Source: Panax quinquefolius
Lineage: Eukaryota > Streptophyta > Magnoliopsida > Apiales > Araliaceae
NCBI GenBank assembly: GCA_020205615.1
Contig: CM035165.1
Location: 91,016,005 to 91,080,004 of the forward strand
DNA length: 64,000 bases
Direction of reading: 5' to 3'
In this document: positions 25,200 through 37,346 of the stretch, in pieces
How the letters are laid out: every line of letters begins with the position of its first letter
Position numbering within the stretch: position 1 is the first letter of the stretch
The notes under the pieces: model-generated
Databases searched by the model: none
What the model was told of the DNA's origin: nothing
The model's input: the letters and a program-made list of their open reading frames with translations, nothing else
Position numbers and translations under genes: made by a program

Positions 25200-25971
25200 A
25201 GATTTATGATAAATAAACCAATGATCAAAATAAATATAGCACTTTATAGTTTAGGATCAATTTGGTTTATATAGTGCTTATCACTCTCAAAGATTTGGCT
25301 ATATATGAATCAACGTTTTATACACAAAGGACAATTTTCCTTGCAAGAATGATAAGGATAATGCCGACTGCACTAAGAATAAACTGATTATTCAATCTCA
25401 AAGAATAAATTGCCTTTATCCGAAAATTATTGGCATCAAATTTACATTCAAAAATAACTCAACGGAAGAAGAGAAGCCTGTATGAATTTGTAAAGTCCTC
25501 TGATACAAATGTCATCCTTTGAAAAGCTCTACAGTTACATATTTCAAGGAAATTGTAAAATACTTGACCAGATTTGTACTACATGTTGTCTTCTACCAAA
25601 AAATAAAATAAAATACGATTCAGTATTGCATTTGTCTATTTTTTTTTTCAATATCTGTGACCAATACAATAATATATATAAAACTTTATTTCATAAAATG
25701 AATATATAAAATACAATGTCCGACTAGATATCCTTCTGAATACGAAGGAATAAAGCGGGAATTGAATAAATCAATAAAAAAATTAAATAATATGGAGTGT
25801 CAATATGACTTCCCTTTTTTGTTACAATAATCTAGTCATATATACTCTTGTAAAAATGACGGGCATTGTGTTTTTTGTTTGTATAAGAACTTGTTTATAT
25901 ACGGATTTTAGGCACAAGAAGCAAGTGTTGGATTCGTGGAATTGTTAACAAGATTTCCGATCATATCCAAG

Positions 25972-27496
25972 TCACTGGGTTGAAATCCCACTCGGTAGCT
26001 CCCAATCAAAGCAATGCAACAACTGAGCAAACACAAATTGAATGTTGATCAATCCTAGCTGCATTCCGGGGCACCCTCTTCTACCTGACCCAAATGGTAA
26101 GAGCTGGAAATCACGTCCTCGAAGATCTATTTTGCTCCTAGTAAACCTCTCAGGAAGGAATTCTTCAACGTCTTCAGACCACACATTAGGATCTCGTCCT
26201 AGGGCCCAAGCATTTACGATTACTCGTGATTTCTTAGGTATGTAATACCCGTCGATCACAATATCCTCCCTAGACTCATGAGGACCCAATAATGGTGCAA
26301 TAGGATGCAGTCTTAAACCTTCTTTAACCACCATATATAGGTATTCTAACTTTGGCAGATCAGTCTCCTCCACCATTCGATCAAGTCCTACAATGCTATT
26401 TATTTCCTCTTGACACTTTTTCATCACCCTTGGATGCCTTATGAGTTCTGCTAGTATCCATTCGATGGAGGTATATGAAGTATCGATCGCTGCTGTGATA
26501 ATGTCTACCATGATAGATTTAATACCCGACCTGTCAATTGCTTTAGCTAACTCGTGATGGGTGCTTGTGGAATTTTTCATCAATGATAGCATTTCATCAA
26601 CAAAGTCGGTATTTTCCTTTTGAAGTCCATTACTTGCGTTTTGTTCATGCTCATCAATAATTAGCTCCAACATTTTGTCAAGTTTCTTGCCGGCTTCCTT
26701 AAAGCTTCGAGTCAATCCCTATATAGAGGAAATATATATTGAGATGCATGTTTTGTGGTTATTAAAATGTTAAAATATATATAAACAAAATAAACTTTCT
26801 TTAAAAGCTGAGATATATATTAATTACCCGAAGGTCAAGTGGAGCCAGAAAAGACAAAATCAAAGATTGAACTTTCTTTCCACCAATGAAAGCGCTCATT
26901 CATAATACCCTTGAGATCAAACCTATCATCTTGCTACGCCCCAAAAGCAACCTATAAGTCATATTACCAATAAGATCGTACCTTTTCAGACTAATATCCA
27001 CCACCTCACATTTAGCGGCGGCATCCTTAAGCTCCTGAATCAATAACCCAAGCTCCTCCTTTCTCATCCCAACAAAAGAATTAATCTTTGAAGGAGCAAG
27101 AAGCTCTTGTACAACAAACTTTCTTACATTGCGCCAGTATGGACCGTCGGTGAAGGTGATACCCTTATTACCATATGCCATATATTCCGCGGCCTGAAAC
27201 TTGGGGCGGTTAGCAAAATGAATGTCATGAGTCTTGAGAAAAAGCTCGGCAGCTTGAGGGGAGGAGACTACGATAGTTGGGACGGAACCTAAACGCATGG
27301 ACATGATAGGACCGTACTGCTTGACTAACTGGTGGAGGGTGCGGTGGGGGAGGTTACCTAACATCGGGAGGCTACCGATAATTGGGAAGCCTCGAGGACC
27401 TGGTGGTAGTACTTTACGGTGGCGTTTTGAGGTGGTGATGATCCACCAGAGTGCTCCAAGGAGAAGGAAGACAAGAGTTAATGCCCATGCAAACAT
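25972..27496 (-). pseudogene. Cytochrome P450 (CYP71 clan, CYP736A/CYP71AU-like), copy 2, probably a pseudogene
   Basis: Exon 1 starts at the ATG at 27496: a hydrophobic anchor ([15 protein letters not shown]), the hinge [15 protein letters not shown], then the conserved WRNVRKFVVQELL stretch. Exon 2 (from about 26718) has the I-helix AAIDTS, ExxR (KEGLRLHP), PERF, and the heme-thiolate loop PFGSGRRGCPG with its Cys. The likely intron is 26719-26827 (GT...AG on the minus strand, about 109 bp). Breaks: a lost base after GRSK near 26928 closes exon 1 early at 26900, further shifts follow before the donor site, and the frame stops at 25972 after GISTQ, short of the normal C-terminus. Unlike copy 1 it keeps the intron and has no stop in the first 190 codons. 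Reaction: an NADPH-P450-reductase-fed oxygenation at the ER; substrate unknown. Confidence 0.85.
26719..26827 (-). other. Probable intron of P450 copy 2
   Basis: Minus-strand GTAATTAATATAT...CTATATAG, AT-rich, at the conserved CYP71-clan intron position (before LTRSFKEAGKK). It is absent from copy 1, where it was lost in a deletion together with flanking exon sequence. Confidence 0.7.
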
Positions 27497-27576
27497 TTTG
27501 TGTTTTAGGGTATCTGGTAAATGTGTTAATTTGATAACTCAAAGATTGTGTGATTTACATATACTTTAGATCTGGT

Positions 27577-27586
27577 CTTTATATAG
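27577..27586 (-). promoter_or_regulatory. TATA box of P450 copy 2
   Basis: CTATATAAAG on the minus strand, about 85-90 bp upstream of the ATG at 27496; same as 5693-5702. Confidence 0.6.
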
Positions 27587-28055
27587 GAAATCCCTCGAGC
27601 ATAGTTTTGTACAACTACCATATGAAGTTACCTCGTGCTCACAAACTTAGAACGTTCCCATATAATATTTTATCTTTTTGGACATGTGGTAATTAGAGAA
27701 TGTTCCTGAGTTAGAACTCTTCCGTACATCATGAGTTCTTTTTTATTTATTTATTTATTTTCATGATAAGCCTAAGTGTGAAGAGTCAATGGAGGCCATG
27801 CATGTAGCGTCTGATATTGACCGCTTGTACGTACCCTCTAAACTTAGTTATTTATCACCCACCTACCACAGATTTTACATCAATAATCAATAACTATAAA
27901 TAATAAGGTATTAAGAGATTTTATGCAATAATTTTATAATTTTACCCAGTCCTTTTAATTGGTCATGACTCAATATCGAGTCAATTATTTATGTCTAAAC
28001 CTGACAAAAAAAAAATTTGGTTTGTTTATGGGTCATAAAATATGCTTATGGTTTT

Positions 28056-29415
28056 CTTTTCTTTTTTTTCTTTTTTCTTTTTTTTGCTAATTTTGGTCAT
28101 TTGTATAAAATAGAACCATAAATACAATGGCTAAAAGGTATACCCCAGAAATATATATATAGTTAGGTCATCTAGAGACAGGCCAAAAGATGAGATAACT
28201 ATAGAACAAGAGGAGACTCAAAATTACACAAGTCGGTTACAATAGAAAATGCAATGGTTAGTGGCTTTTACAAAAGATTTAGCAAGTTGTCTTGGTTATC
28301 TAGATTTTATAATATTAACAACATCATTAACAAGCTGTCTTGGGGGAATGAGGATATCCCTTCGAGTCTTCATGTTCCTTGCTTCCCATATCTTGTATAA
28401 AGATGTAGCCAAAGATAAACTTAGAATATTAATTTTATATAATTAATTATTGGTATATAATTAATATTTGTACTGGAATTTTGAAATATTAACACTTTTT
28501 GATATTTTTGGTTAATTTTCTATCGACTATATTATGATGCTAAGTTACTGTTGTAATTTTTCCTGAGGAAATATATATGTTTATAATATTTTTGGTTAAT
28601 TTCTAATTAATTGTGTAATGGTTTATTAATTATGAAAATTAGCAAACATATCACAAAAATTCCAGGAACATTACAGTGACTATTTTATGATATTAAGTTA
28701 TTGTTGTGAATTTTTCAGAGGGAAAATAACTGTTTTGGATAATTTTGATTAATTGCCAATTAATTATGCGATAGTTTATTAATTACGATAATTAGCTTGA
28801 TTATCAGAAAATTCCAGAAAAATACAGTAACATTTTAATGATGATAAGCTACTGTTACAAAAAAATTTGGAAGAAATTAACAGATTTGGATATCTTTGGT
28901 TAATTTTCAACTATTTATGCATTGATTAATTAATTATGATAATTAGCAAAATTATCAAAATAAATTCTAGAAAATTACAGTAATGTTTTGTGATGTTAAT
29001 ATACTATTGAAATTTTTTGGATGCTTTTTAATGTTTTTATATCATACCTAGTATATTAATTGAGTAATATAGCCTATTATTTAATTCCTTTGTTAATATT
29101 TATTAGATATTAATTATTGGTGCTTGGAATTAAATTACTATGTTGTAATTACATAAATACTCCTATTCCTAGTGGGAGTCATTTAGGTTGTAATAATTTA
29201 ATTAAATTATTCCCTAAATTACAATGTTTTGTGCGCTGGAAAGTTAAATTTAAATAATTAGACATTTATGGATTGTGATTCCTAAGTTTAGCCAGGTTCC
29301 CTTCCATATTTATGTCTCATTATTTTTTATGTTAATTTGGTTCATGCGGCAAAGATATCTTATATACTGTGGTGAACATTAAATATCTCTAATACTTCTC
29401 ATATAAAAGTAGAAA
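28056..29415. other. AT-rich intergenic DNA with diverged 150-bp direct repeats
   Basis: No gene seen. Between about 28480 and 29030 a block of about 150 bp recurs roughly four times, each with TTGGTTAATTT, an AATTAT...AATTAGC stretch, a CCAGAAAA-like box and ACAGTAA. It lies just before a copia gag and may be the relic of its LTR or leader, but no LTR ends were identified. Confidence 0.5.
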
Positions 29416-30775
29416 ATGGCTTCAAAACATATTATCACATACCTTAACCAAGGAAATAAACTAGACGGATATAACTATGGCGTGTGACACCAAAAATTCA
29501 GGATGGTTTTGGAAGAGCAAGAGGTTGAAGAAACCCTGCTGTCCAAAATGGCTAAACCAGGGGGTGAAAATGCAAAGGATCCGATCAAGGTTGCTGCCTT
29601 CAAAAGTTGGCAAAAAAAGGATCGTATCTCTCGCGCATAACGTTGCTAAGCTGCATTAACAATGACTTTCTGTTTGAGTATGAATAATACTCTACTACAC
29701 ACGATATGTGGAAGGTTCTCAAAACTAAGTTTGGTGGCACCTCGTTGATAAGGATGAGGGAATTAACCATAAGGTTCGATGGTTACAAAAAGAAAGATAA
29801 CCACACTATGAAACAACACCTTCGAATAATGGCTAATATGATCTGAGAGTTGAAATTCGGAGGTACTCAATTGACATCAGATTTCAGCGGTGGTTCGCTC
29901 CATTCCCGATAATTGGGAATATATGCGGGTCAACATGACTCATAACGAGAATATCAAGACCTTTGATGGTATTCATCGTCACTTGGAGCTCGAGGTTGAG
30001 CGCCTTGATGTTGTCAAGACCTCCAGGGCATATGTGGTTGAATCAAACTCTTGTAGAGGGTTCGAGCCAAAGAAGGGGAAGAAACCTGCTCATCCTGTTG
30101 CGCCTAAATGGGCTGCGAGTGGGGGTGTTGTCAAAAAAAGAGACAAACAAGGTTCTGGTAAGAAGGACAAAACCAAGATGACATGCTTCAATTGTGGCAA
30201 GGCAGGACACTTCGTCGAAGAAGGTAATTACTAGTCCTAATCTATCTATGTGCTTAGTATCAAGTACTATTTTTGTTGCTCATTCTCTCCATATGTGGAT
30301 TGTAGACTCCAGAGCAACGGACCACATAGCTAGAGATCGGAGTGGATTCGTGGAATACCGTCACGTTCCGGCTGACAGAAAAGTATATATGGGGAACGAT
30401 TCCAATGTGGATGTGCTAGGTGGCACTTACAAACTGGAAATGCAAGGATGCTCAACATTGTTCCTTTATGATGTACTTTATATGCCGGATGTCCGGGAGA
30501 ATTTTTTTTGTTTTATCAGTACTTCGTTTAGGCTATTCTGTTAGTTTTGAGAATAATTTTGTAATAATTTTGCATGGGACGAATGTTTTTGGACATGGTT
30601 TTATGATTTTGGATACTATTATTCTAGCATAATAGTAGTGATTATTATTCTTTACTTGTTGAAAATGATCATGATGGTTCAATTCAATGGTATGCTAGAT
30701 TAGGCCAATTGGACAAGATAGAATGGCCAGGTTAGCTCGAGCGGGCTTTTTAGGCCCACTCGCGGTCGGGTCATC
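29416..30775 (+). pseudogene. Ty1/copia retrotransposon remnant: gag, protease, start of integrase
   Basis: ATG at 29416 opens MASKHIITYLNQGNKLDGYNY, a copia gag start, soon frameshifted. 29890-30234 continues gag with a CCHC knuckle lacking its last Cys (CFNCGKAGHFVEE). 30290-30640 is the aspartic protease region: WIVDSRATDHIA (DSG changed to DSR, so the catalytic motif is altered) and VYMGNDSNVDVLG. 30690-30775 shows the pre-integrase motif WYARLGQ and RMARLARAGFLG in different frames. Integrase, RT and RNase H are gone. Confidence 0.8.
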
Positions 30776-31045
30776 CGATCGGGTTGTCGGAAGTGGAGAC
30801 ACGAAGGCTGGTGGTATTATCCCACAATGGAGAGATGGATGTCCGGAGGTGGGAACACGAAACCAGCCAGTATTATCCCACAATGGCTAGAGAGGCAAAG
30901 ATATGTAGACCGTATGTGTGATCGGTTCTGACCAGTATTATACCCCAATCCCACATCGAAAGTGTATAAGGAAATAAGTTACTACCAATAGTATCTTCAA
31001 GTCAATGACCTTTTGGATGGGCTTGTGGTGGACTAAGATGACCAA
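30776..31045. other. Short degenerate repeats between two element remnants
   Basis: Three diverged copies of a 60-70 bp block ending in a TATTATCCCACAATGG-like stretch; the last reads TATTATACCCCAATCCCACATCG. Not coding; probably LTR or leader debris. Confidence 0.4.
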
Positions 31046-31049
31046 GAAG

Positions 31050-31466
31050 ATACTTTGAGATTGAAACAGATGGCCCAGGGACTGGGATTGGAGCAGTTTT
31101 GATGCAGGAAGGGAGACCCCTTGCCTATTTTAGTAAAGCTTTGGGACCAAAAGCTCAGACTTATTCCACCTATGACAAAGAATTAATGGCAGTAGCAGAA
31201 GCTGTCAAAAGATGGTCCTCCTACTTGGGATAAAGGCAATTATCATAAGGACGACAGACCATCAGTCCTTAAAATATTTCCTAGAACAAAAGGTAGCATC
31301 TTGTTTGCAGCAGAGGTGGATGAGTAAGCTACTAAGATATGATTATGTCATAAGCTATAAAAGGGAAAGGAAAATACAGCAGCAAATAGTCTGTCCAGAA
31401 AACATGAAGAAGCTACAACAAGATGCATCATCCATGAGGACATGGATTCTTTTAAGGGAAAGGGAA
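31050..31466 (+). pseudogene. Ty3/gypsy RNase H remnant
   Basis: FEIETDGPGTGIGAVL, then RPLAYFSKALGPKAQ, YDKELMAVAEAVKRW and TTDHQSLKYFLEQKV are the gypsy RT/RNase H region. A stop (TAA after SYLG) and a shift follow near 31230. It runs into a purine tract (31451-31466) and a 3' LTR. Everything upstream of RNase H is missing, as is the integrase. Confidence 0.85.
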
Positions 31467-31812
31467 TGTTAGGCTAAGGTCATTCTAGAGAATAAAATAT
31501 AATAGTAGATTCTAGTAGTATTGTAGTCCATGTGAGCACATGTCATAAGTTAGGTATTTTGAGTGCAGGATAAGAGAATGGTGTAGGATTAGCTTTATTT
31601 TTCTGCAAGTAATCTCTTCTTATAAATAGTTGTACTAGCTTTTACATTTGCAAGAATTGAAATATATGAAAATGAGTAGCATTTGCTCTCAACCCTATCT
31701 CCCTCCTTGTACCTCCCTCCTACTGAATTCTATCAGTCTATCTCTCTCTCTTCTCCCAACTCTCTCTATCTTATCTCTGTGGTTCGAAGTCAAGGCCAAG
31801 CTTAGCCTGACA
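31467..31812 (+). repeat. 3' LTR of the small gypsy remnant
   Basis: Starts TGTTAGGCTAA right after the purine tract TTTAAGGGAAAGGGAA and ends TTAGCCTGACA, an imperfect inverted copy of the start. 346 bp, with a TATAAATAG box near 31621. No partner LTR in the window. 31813-32073 after it shows nothing coding. Confidence 0.75.
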
Positions 31813-32073
31813 CCCGCACACCCTTTTTAATTTTGTGCTAAATAGTTTGTTGCTATTCTGATTTGCCTGTTGCTGCAGAATGTCATACTTTCCATTAGAA
31901 CAATGTTTGTCACTTTTAGGATATAAGCTACACAAAAGAACGTCACTACTGGGGAGAGAAATCAAGATCAGAACAAGACATTATTGAAGAAAATAGAAAA
32001 AACATACTTTGTAATCAATTACCTTTTATGTTGGGAGAAATATTATAATCTACATTAGAGTAGAAGTGGTTAG

Positions 32074-34052
32074 TCAAACCACTGCCTGTTCCTTTTCATT
32101 GTCATCCAAATAGTGTAGGATATATCTTTTATCAGGCACATACCCTTCATCTTTCATATGTTTAAACAACTCTAACAAAATGCCATAAACTAACTCACCT
32201 TAAGGATGCATTTGGTCATAGACGACAAAACTGTGGACTTTCTTCTCAATTTCAATCCAACTAATTCCTGTTTCTTTTGCTACTCCAATTTCCTTCATCT
32301 TTTTAATAGTCTTGGCTCTCTCTTTCCATCTCCCGCTAGAGGAATAAATATTGGCCAGTAAAATGTATGGTGCTGGATTATCAGGCGCTGCCAAAAACAA
32401 CTGATTAGCTGCGTATTTTCCCATTTCCGAGTCACCATAAATACTACAAGCACCAAGCAATGCTTGCCAAACTAGTACACTAGGTTTCACAGGTAACCCT
32501 TCAATAAAGTTCTTAGCTTCATTTAGACGCCCTGCTCTGCCCAACAGGTCGACAATACAAGCATAGTGCTCCATCCTTGGAATAATTCTATAGAACCTCT
32601 CCATGGATTCTAAGAACTCCATGCCCTTCTCTACTAACCCTACATGACTGAAAGCATGAAGCAAAGATAGAAATGTAATATCTGTTGGTTCGACACCTTC
32701 TAATCTCATTTCTTCATATAACTGAAGTGCTCTAGAGCAATTACCATGACGAGCAAAAGCAGCTATCATGGAGTTCCATGTGATTGAATTCCTACAAGGA
32801 ATCCTATCAAAGACTTTAATTGACTCCACCAAATCACCACACTTGGAGTACATGTTGATTAGCCCATTGTTCGCAAAGATATTAGCACAAAAGTTCTTCT
32901 TGATGATTAAGGAGTGAATTTGCTTACCAAGAGCCAACGAAGTATCAATGCCAAATACCCCAAGAACTGCAGAGACCATGTTCGGGTCAATCTCGATTAC
33001 AGCCTTCACCATTTTCACAAAAATATGGATAGCTTGATCCTCAAATCCATTTTGTGCAAAACCCACAAGAATCACTGTCATGGAAACCTCATCAAGCACT
33101 TCAGCAGACTCAAATATTTGCAAAGCATCTTCCATGCTTCCACATTTTGTATACATGTCCATTAATGCACTTTCAATGCGTAAATCTGATTGAATACCCA
33201 ACTTCCATACAAGGCCGTGAATTTGACATCCTTCCTTATACGCCTGTAAACCAGAGCAAGCCAACAGCGAGCTCAAATACGTCAAAGAATTAGGATCGAC
33301 ACTTCCACAACGCATCTCCACAAACAAATTCAAACTTTCCTCATAAAACTGATTTTGTGCAAGTCCCGAAATCACAGCTGTCCAACTAACAACATTCTTC
33401 TCAATCATCACATCAAAAACCCGCCTTCCAGAACTAAAACACCCACAATTGAAATATGAAGTTATCAAAGCATTCCCCACAGGAACTCCCAACTCATACC
33501 CACTCAAAATCACAAGTCCATGCATCATCTTACTAACATAAATAAAATCATGCCCATTACATTCAGACAAAATGGTGGTCAGTGTTGCTTGATCAAAACA
33601 ACAAACACCCGATTCACACGTCCGTTTGAAATACCCAAATCCCATCTCCAATTCCCCACTTCCCAAAAACCACGATATCATCGAGTTCCAAGAAATTGTA
33701 TCTCTCACAGTCATACTATCAAACAGCTTGGCTGCATCATATAGTTTCCCACATTTGGAGTACATAAAAAGGAGAGAATTCCAAACAACAAGAGCAGTGC
33801 GTTGATTGATATGATTAGTAGGCACGGGATAAGACTCGGGGTTCTTGATGATTGAAGCATGTATTGAAGAACCCAGATGGAGACGGCCTTCTCTTCCACA
33901 AATAGAGAGTACTAGAGTAGGAAGCTAATGTCGACATGGTTGAGTACAAATTTTTCAAAAGAGTTTACAGTGGTATGGAAGGGAGACATAAAAGAAGAAA
34001 CCCAATAGGGAACGTGAGAGCTCAGTTTCTGAAAAACCAATTTCGATTTCAT
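32074..34052 (-). pseudogene. PLS-class pentatricopeptide repeat (PPR) protein, E subgroup, At3g05340-like; two lesions
   Basis: Intronless minus-strand gene, as usual for plant PPR genes. The ATG at 34052 opens MKSKLVFQKLSSHVPYWV; the frame breaks at about 33912, and the next frame continues seamlessly as [19 protein letters not shown]. From there to 32200 it is open for about 570 codons of tandem PPR motifs ([70 protein letters not shown]), followed by an E-type motif ([19 protein letters not shown]). A TAA at 32200-32202 comes after DQMHP; the same frame then runs another 41 codons (GELVYGILLELFKHMKDEGY onward) to TGA at 32074. Such proteins bind RNA sequence-specifically in mitochondria or chloroplasts, often in C-to-U editing. 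The At3g05340 match is from memory. Could be functional if the two lesions are read errors. Confidence 0.85.
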
Positions 34053-35145
34053 CCATGAAAATGGGACACCGGGGCTTAATTTTACATTGGTGACGAAGAA
34101 CAACCGTCCAAATTTTGAATTTCGGTTGAGTCATCAGCCAATAGTGCCCTTTATTTGGTTGGTGAATAGTATCGTGATAAAGGTATAGCAATATTTTTAT
34201 GGTTAGGACGGATATATGTATTTAAATATTTTACACTTAATATTTTTATAACACTTTTTTATATTTCTAAATGAAAATTATCGTTATAGATGTATAACGA
34301 CGGTAAAATTCGTCGCTATAAGATCTATAGCGACAATTTTTATGTTAAAATATTATTTTCTATTGTGAATTTATCAATTTTCTACTTCAAAATATATTGT
34401 GATCTCCAAAAAACTGGAGCTTCAAACAAAAAAATTAATGTTATAAAATCGTACAAATGTCTAGACGCATTTCACACTTGATTTTCATTATTATGTTCAT
34501 TCATCATTCTCAAATTCATTTGAATCTCCATGTTCATTTAATTCTACATCTTCCTAGAACTTACAAGTATTTATGCACATAAACTTATAAATAGAAATTT
34601 TGTCAAGAGAATAGATGTACATACAAATATAAATACACAATTATAAGATTATATGAAATAAAAGTGTTCTCTCCTTTCTTATTGTTCTTATTATTTAGAG
34701 GGTGTTTGTTTAGAAATTGAATGTAATCGAATCTAAACGATCAATTCGGTCAAGGTTTGTTTTGGTGCGAATATTTGAATCGGTAAGATAGACGAGTTGA
34801 ATGGCTAAGTCAATTTTTTTGAGCTGAATGAGCAGCTGAATGAAGTAAAAAAAAAATTTAAAAATTAAAAAAATATATTTACTATTATATTAAGTAATAT
34901 TAAATAAATTTATAATAATTTTGAATTTTTTAGATGGGGTAAAATAATAAAGTTTTGTCATTCGGGATGCTTTTTATATATCAATTATCAAACAACTTTT
35001 TTTCATTCAGATTGATTGATTGATTTATTCAGCTTTTTTAGCAAACACCCCTTAGTATACTTTTTTTATAATACGTTATCGCATGAGTTTCTCCTCACTT
35101 TAAACGAAGCAGATAATCTTATTTGGTTTGTTGATAAGAAGCGGT

Positions 35146-35215
<70 letters not shown>

Positions 35216-35368
35216 CTTTCTCATGAATTAAGAATCTAACCTATTATAGCGATAATTTTTTTCGTCGCTATATTATAAAAAATCGGTTTTCTATGCTATA
35301 GCGATAAAAAAATCGTCGATATAGTCGGTTCGTTCTTAGATTGCTCTCTCCAGTTCGCTGGAGAAGCG

Positions 35369-35402
<34 letters not shown>

Positions 35403-35945
35403 TCTCCTGCATATACAGATGAGTTTAATTAAAAATAAAACCACTTGCTATTTGCATGGAGCATATGTTATGTGAAAAAAATAAATATCATTAACCAAAA
35501 TTTCCTCATGTTGAAAGCAGTATGATAATAAATTAGCGAAATTAAAAATATATATATAAAGTAAACATAAAGTAAACTTTTTACGTTACAATTACATTTT
35601 AGTATCCATGAGTTTTCTTCTCTAGAAAAAATGTCTGACAAATTAATATTTTAAAACTTTGTACTCCGTATTAAATATGACCAACTAATTGTTAAGCTTA
35701 GGCTGGATCACACCATTTTCATTTTTATGGTCAATGAAGGTTACATCATAAATTTGTGTTTTTCTATTGTTATTGTATTTTTTATATTCTGTTTTTTTTT
35801 TATTAAATCGAGTATATAGGCCGGAAACATGTGATACAAATCTTAAGATCATTCTCAAGTGTAACAATGATACATTCAACATTTGACCAAATTTTTATTC
35901 AATATTTATTTCTAATAATTTTTTATATTTTTTTATGAAGTTACA
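34053..35945. other. AT-rich intergenic DNA
   Basis: No gene seen. It holds (AT)n runs at 35150-35213 and 35372-35399. Two short stretches near 34280-34335 and 35245-35330 share a TATAGCGACAA/TCGTCGCTATA motif in both orientations and may be the ends of a small degraded element. Confidence 0.5.
35150..35213. repeat. (AT)n microsatellite
   Basis: About 32 uninterrupted AT units; a second shorter run lies at 35372-35399. Confidence 0.97.
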
Positions 35946-36181
35946 ATGACAAACTTTACCAAACTTGAGTTCGTGGCACTTGATATTATGGGTAAGAATT
36001 ATTTGTCATGGATCCTTGATGTTGAAATTCATCTTGATGCCGAAATTCATCTTGATGTCACGGGTCTTGAAGACACCATTAAAGATGGTAATGTAACATC
36101 TAGTCAAAACAAGGTAAATACTATGATTTTCTTACGCTGTAATCTCCATGAGGAGTTGAAGTTAGAATATCACAATAAAAG
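35946..36181 (+). pseudogene. Ty1/copia gag fragment
   Basis: MTNFTKLEFVALDIMGKNYL, then SWILDVEIHLD and MIFLRCNLHEELKLEY: the N-terminus of a copia gag of the UBN2-like type. A short in-frame doubling of EIHLD is visible. Cut at 36182 by a plus-strand LTR. Confidence 0.75.
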
Positions 36182-37346
36182 TGTAAGACCCCAACTTTTT
36201 ATAAATAAAATTAAATTTTCTCTAAATTATTATTTTGAATAATAAGGTGTTAATTTGATATAATACCTTGGTTATGGGTGAAAGATGCAAATTTTGCAAA
36301 ATAAGCAAGTGGTTATAAAATATTCATTGTTGTCGGGGAATATATGTTTGGTCGTGGAATATTCTTGCTGTCGGAAAATATTCGTACGATGGCGCAGCCA
36401 TTTGTGGGCCTCATAACGGAAAACGGTGGGATGAAGAAAACGACAAGTTTGAGTTTTTATAAATAACGGCGTAATTATTACCGTTAACACTATTGGAATA
36501 CACGGTGGTTAAAATACAATAATACGCGTGGTTGCACAGTAGCACACGGTATTGCACAGTATTTTTGAATTATTGATTCTTACGTAAGAAGGCACTACTC
36601 AATAATTGTTACAGTAATTACTGTTCAATATTTTATTTTATTGATTCAATAATTGCGCTACGGTATATTTTATATTATTGTTATTTCAATAATTATCACT
36701 GCACAGTATTTCTCATTATCAGATCAATAATTCATATTATTTGAATAATATTATTAGATATCATTATTGGCAATGTCTAAGGAAGTTCTATCTAGGACAG
36801 AGATTTGGTCATCTAATTGTGCGCCAGTAAGAATAAATCCTTATCGGAAAGCCTCCTCTTTTTTGTGAACGACCTGGTTGTGATTATTGTAATTATGTAA
36901 TATTATTTGTGAATAATTAATTATTGATTTATATGATAAGAAAATATTTATTTTTATGTGGATATAAATGAAAGAATTAATGTTGAGGTGTTTTATCAAT
37001 ATTTTGTCAGAATTGAAGTATTAAAAATTATCCGTATGTAAATTTCGGACATTTTTTGATTAAAATTTGGAAAAAATTTCTTCTACAAAGTTGTAGAAAA
37101 TTAAATTTCCTGTGGAATGGACATAAAATTCGTATTTTTTTTGATAAAAGGGCTATTTATTATAAATTATTGAAGTTTCAAAAATAAATATTTTTATTAA
37201 AAACATGGTGGGCCCCACTTTTGGTTGGTGTGGAAAATGTTGAATTTTAGTGGGCCCCACTAGTGGTGGTTGATAATTTGGTCAGGAAGGTGTGCGTAGG
37301 AAAATTTAAAAAATATTAATATTTTATTAATTTAGTCTGCTTTCGC
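36182..37346 (+). repeat. Truncated plus-strand Tekay/Del-like LTR
   Basis: Starts TGTAAGACCCCAACTT, the family's 5' end, and tracks the intact LTR at 41697-44517 until CTGCTTT near 37341, where the minus-strand element begins. Its remainder is not seen in the window. Confidence 0.8.

Larger units (their letters stand above)
6708..28055. repeat. Segmental tandem duplication, unit 2 (split by a retrotransposon)
   Basis: 6708-9679 plus 25200-28055 repeats unit 1 (535-6075). The join of unit 1 at about 3541 (TAAGATTTATGATAAATAAA) is the insertion site of the 15.5-kb element at 9680-25199, with AGATT duplicated on both sides. The match ends near 28055. Confidence 0.9.

Noticed and set aside
30948..30965. 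ATCCCACATCG matches the plant U-snRNA upstream sequence element
   Set aside because: A TATA-like stretch follows only about 6 bp later, not the ~25-35 bp of snRNA promoters, and no snRNA-like sequence follows. The element-derived repeats around it explain it better.
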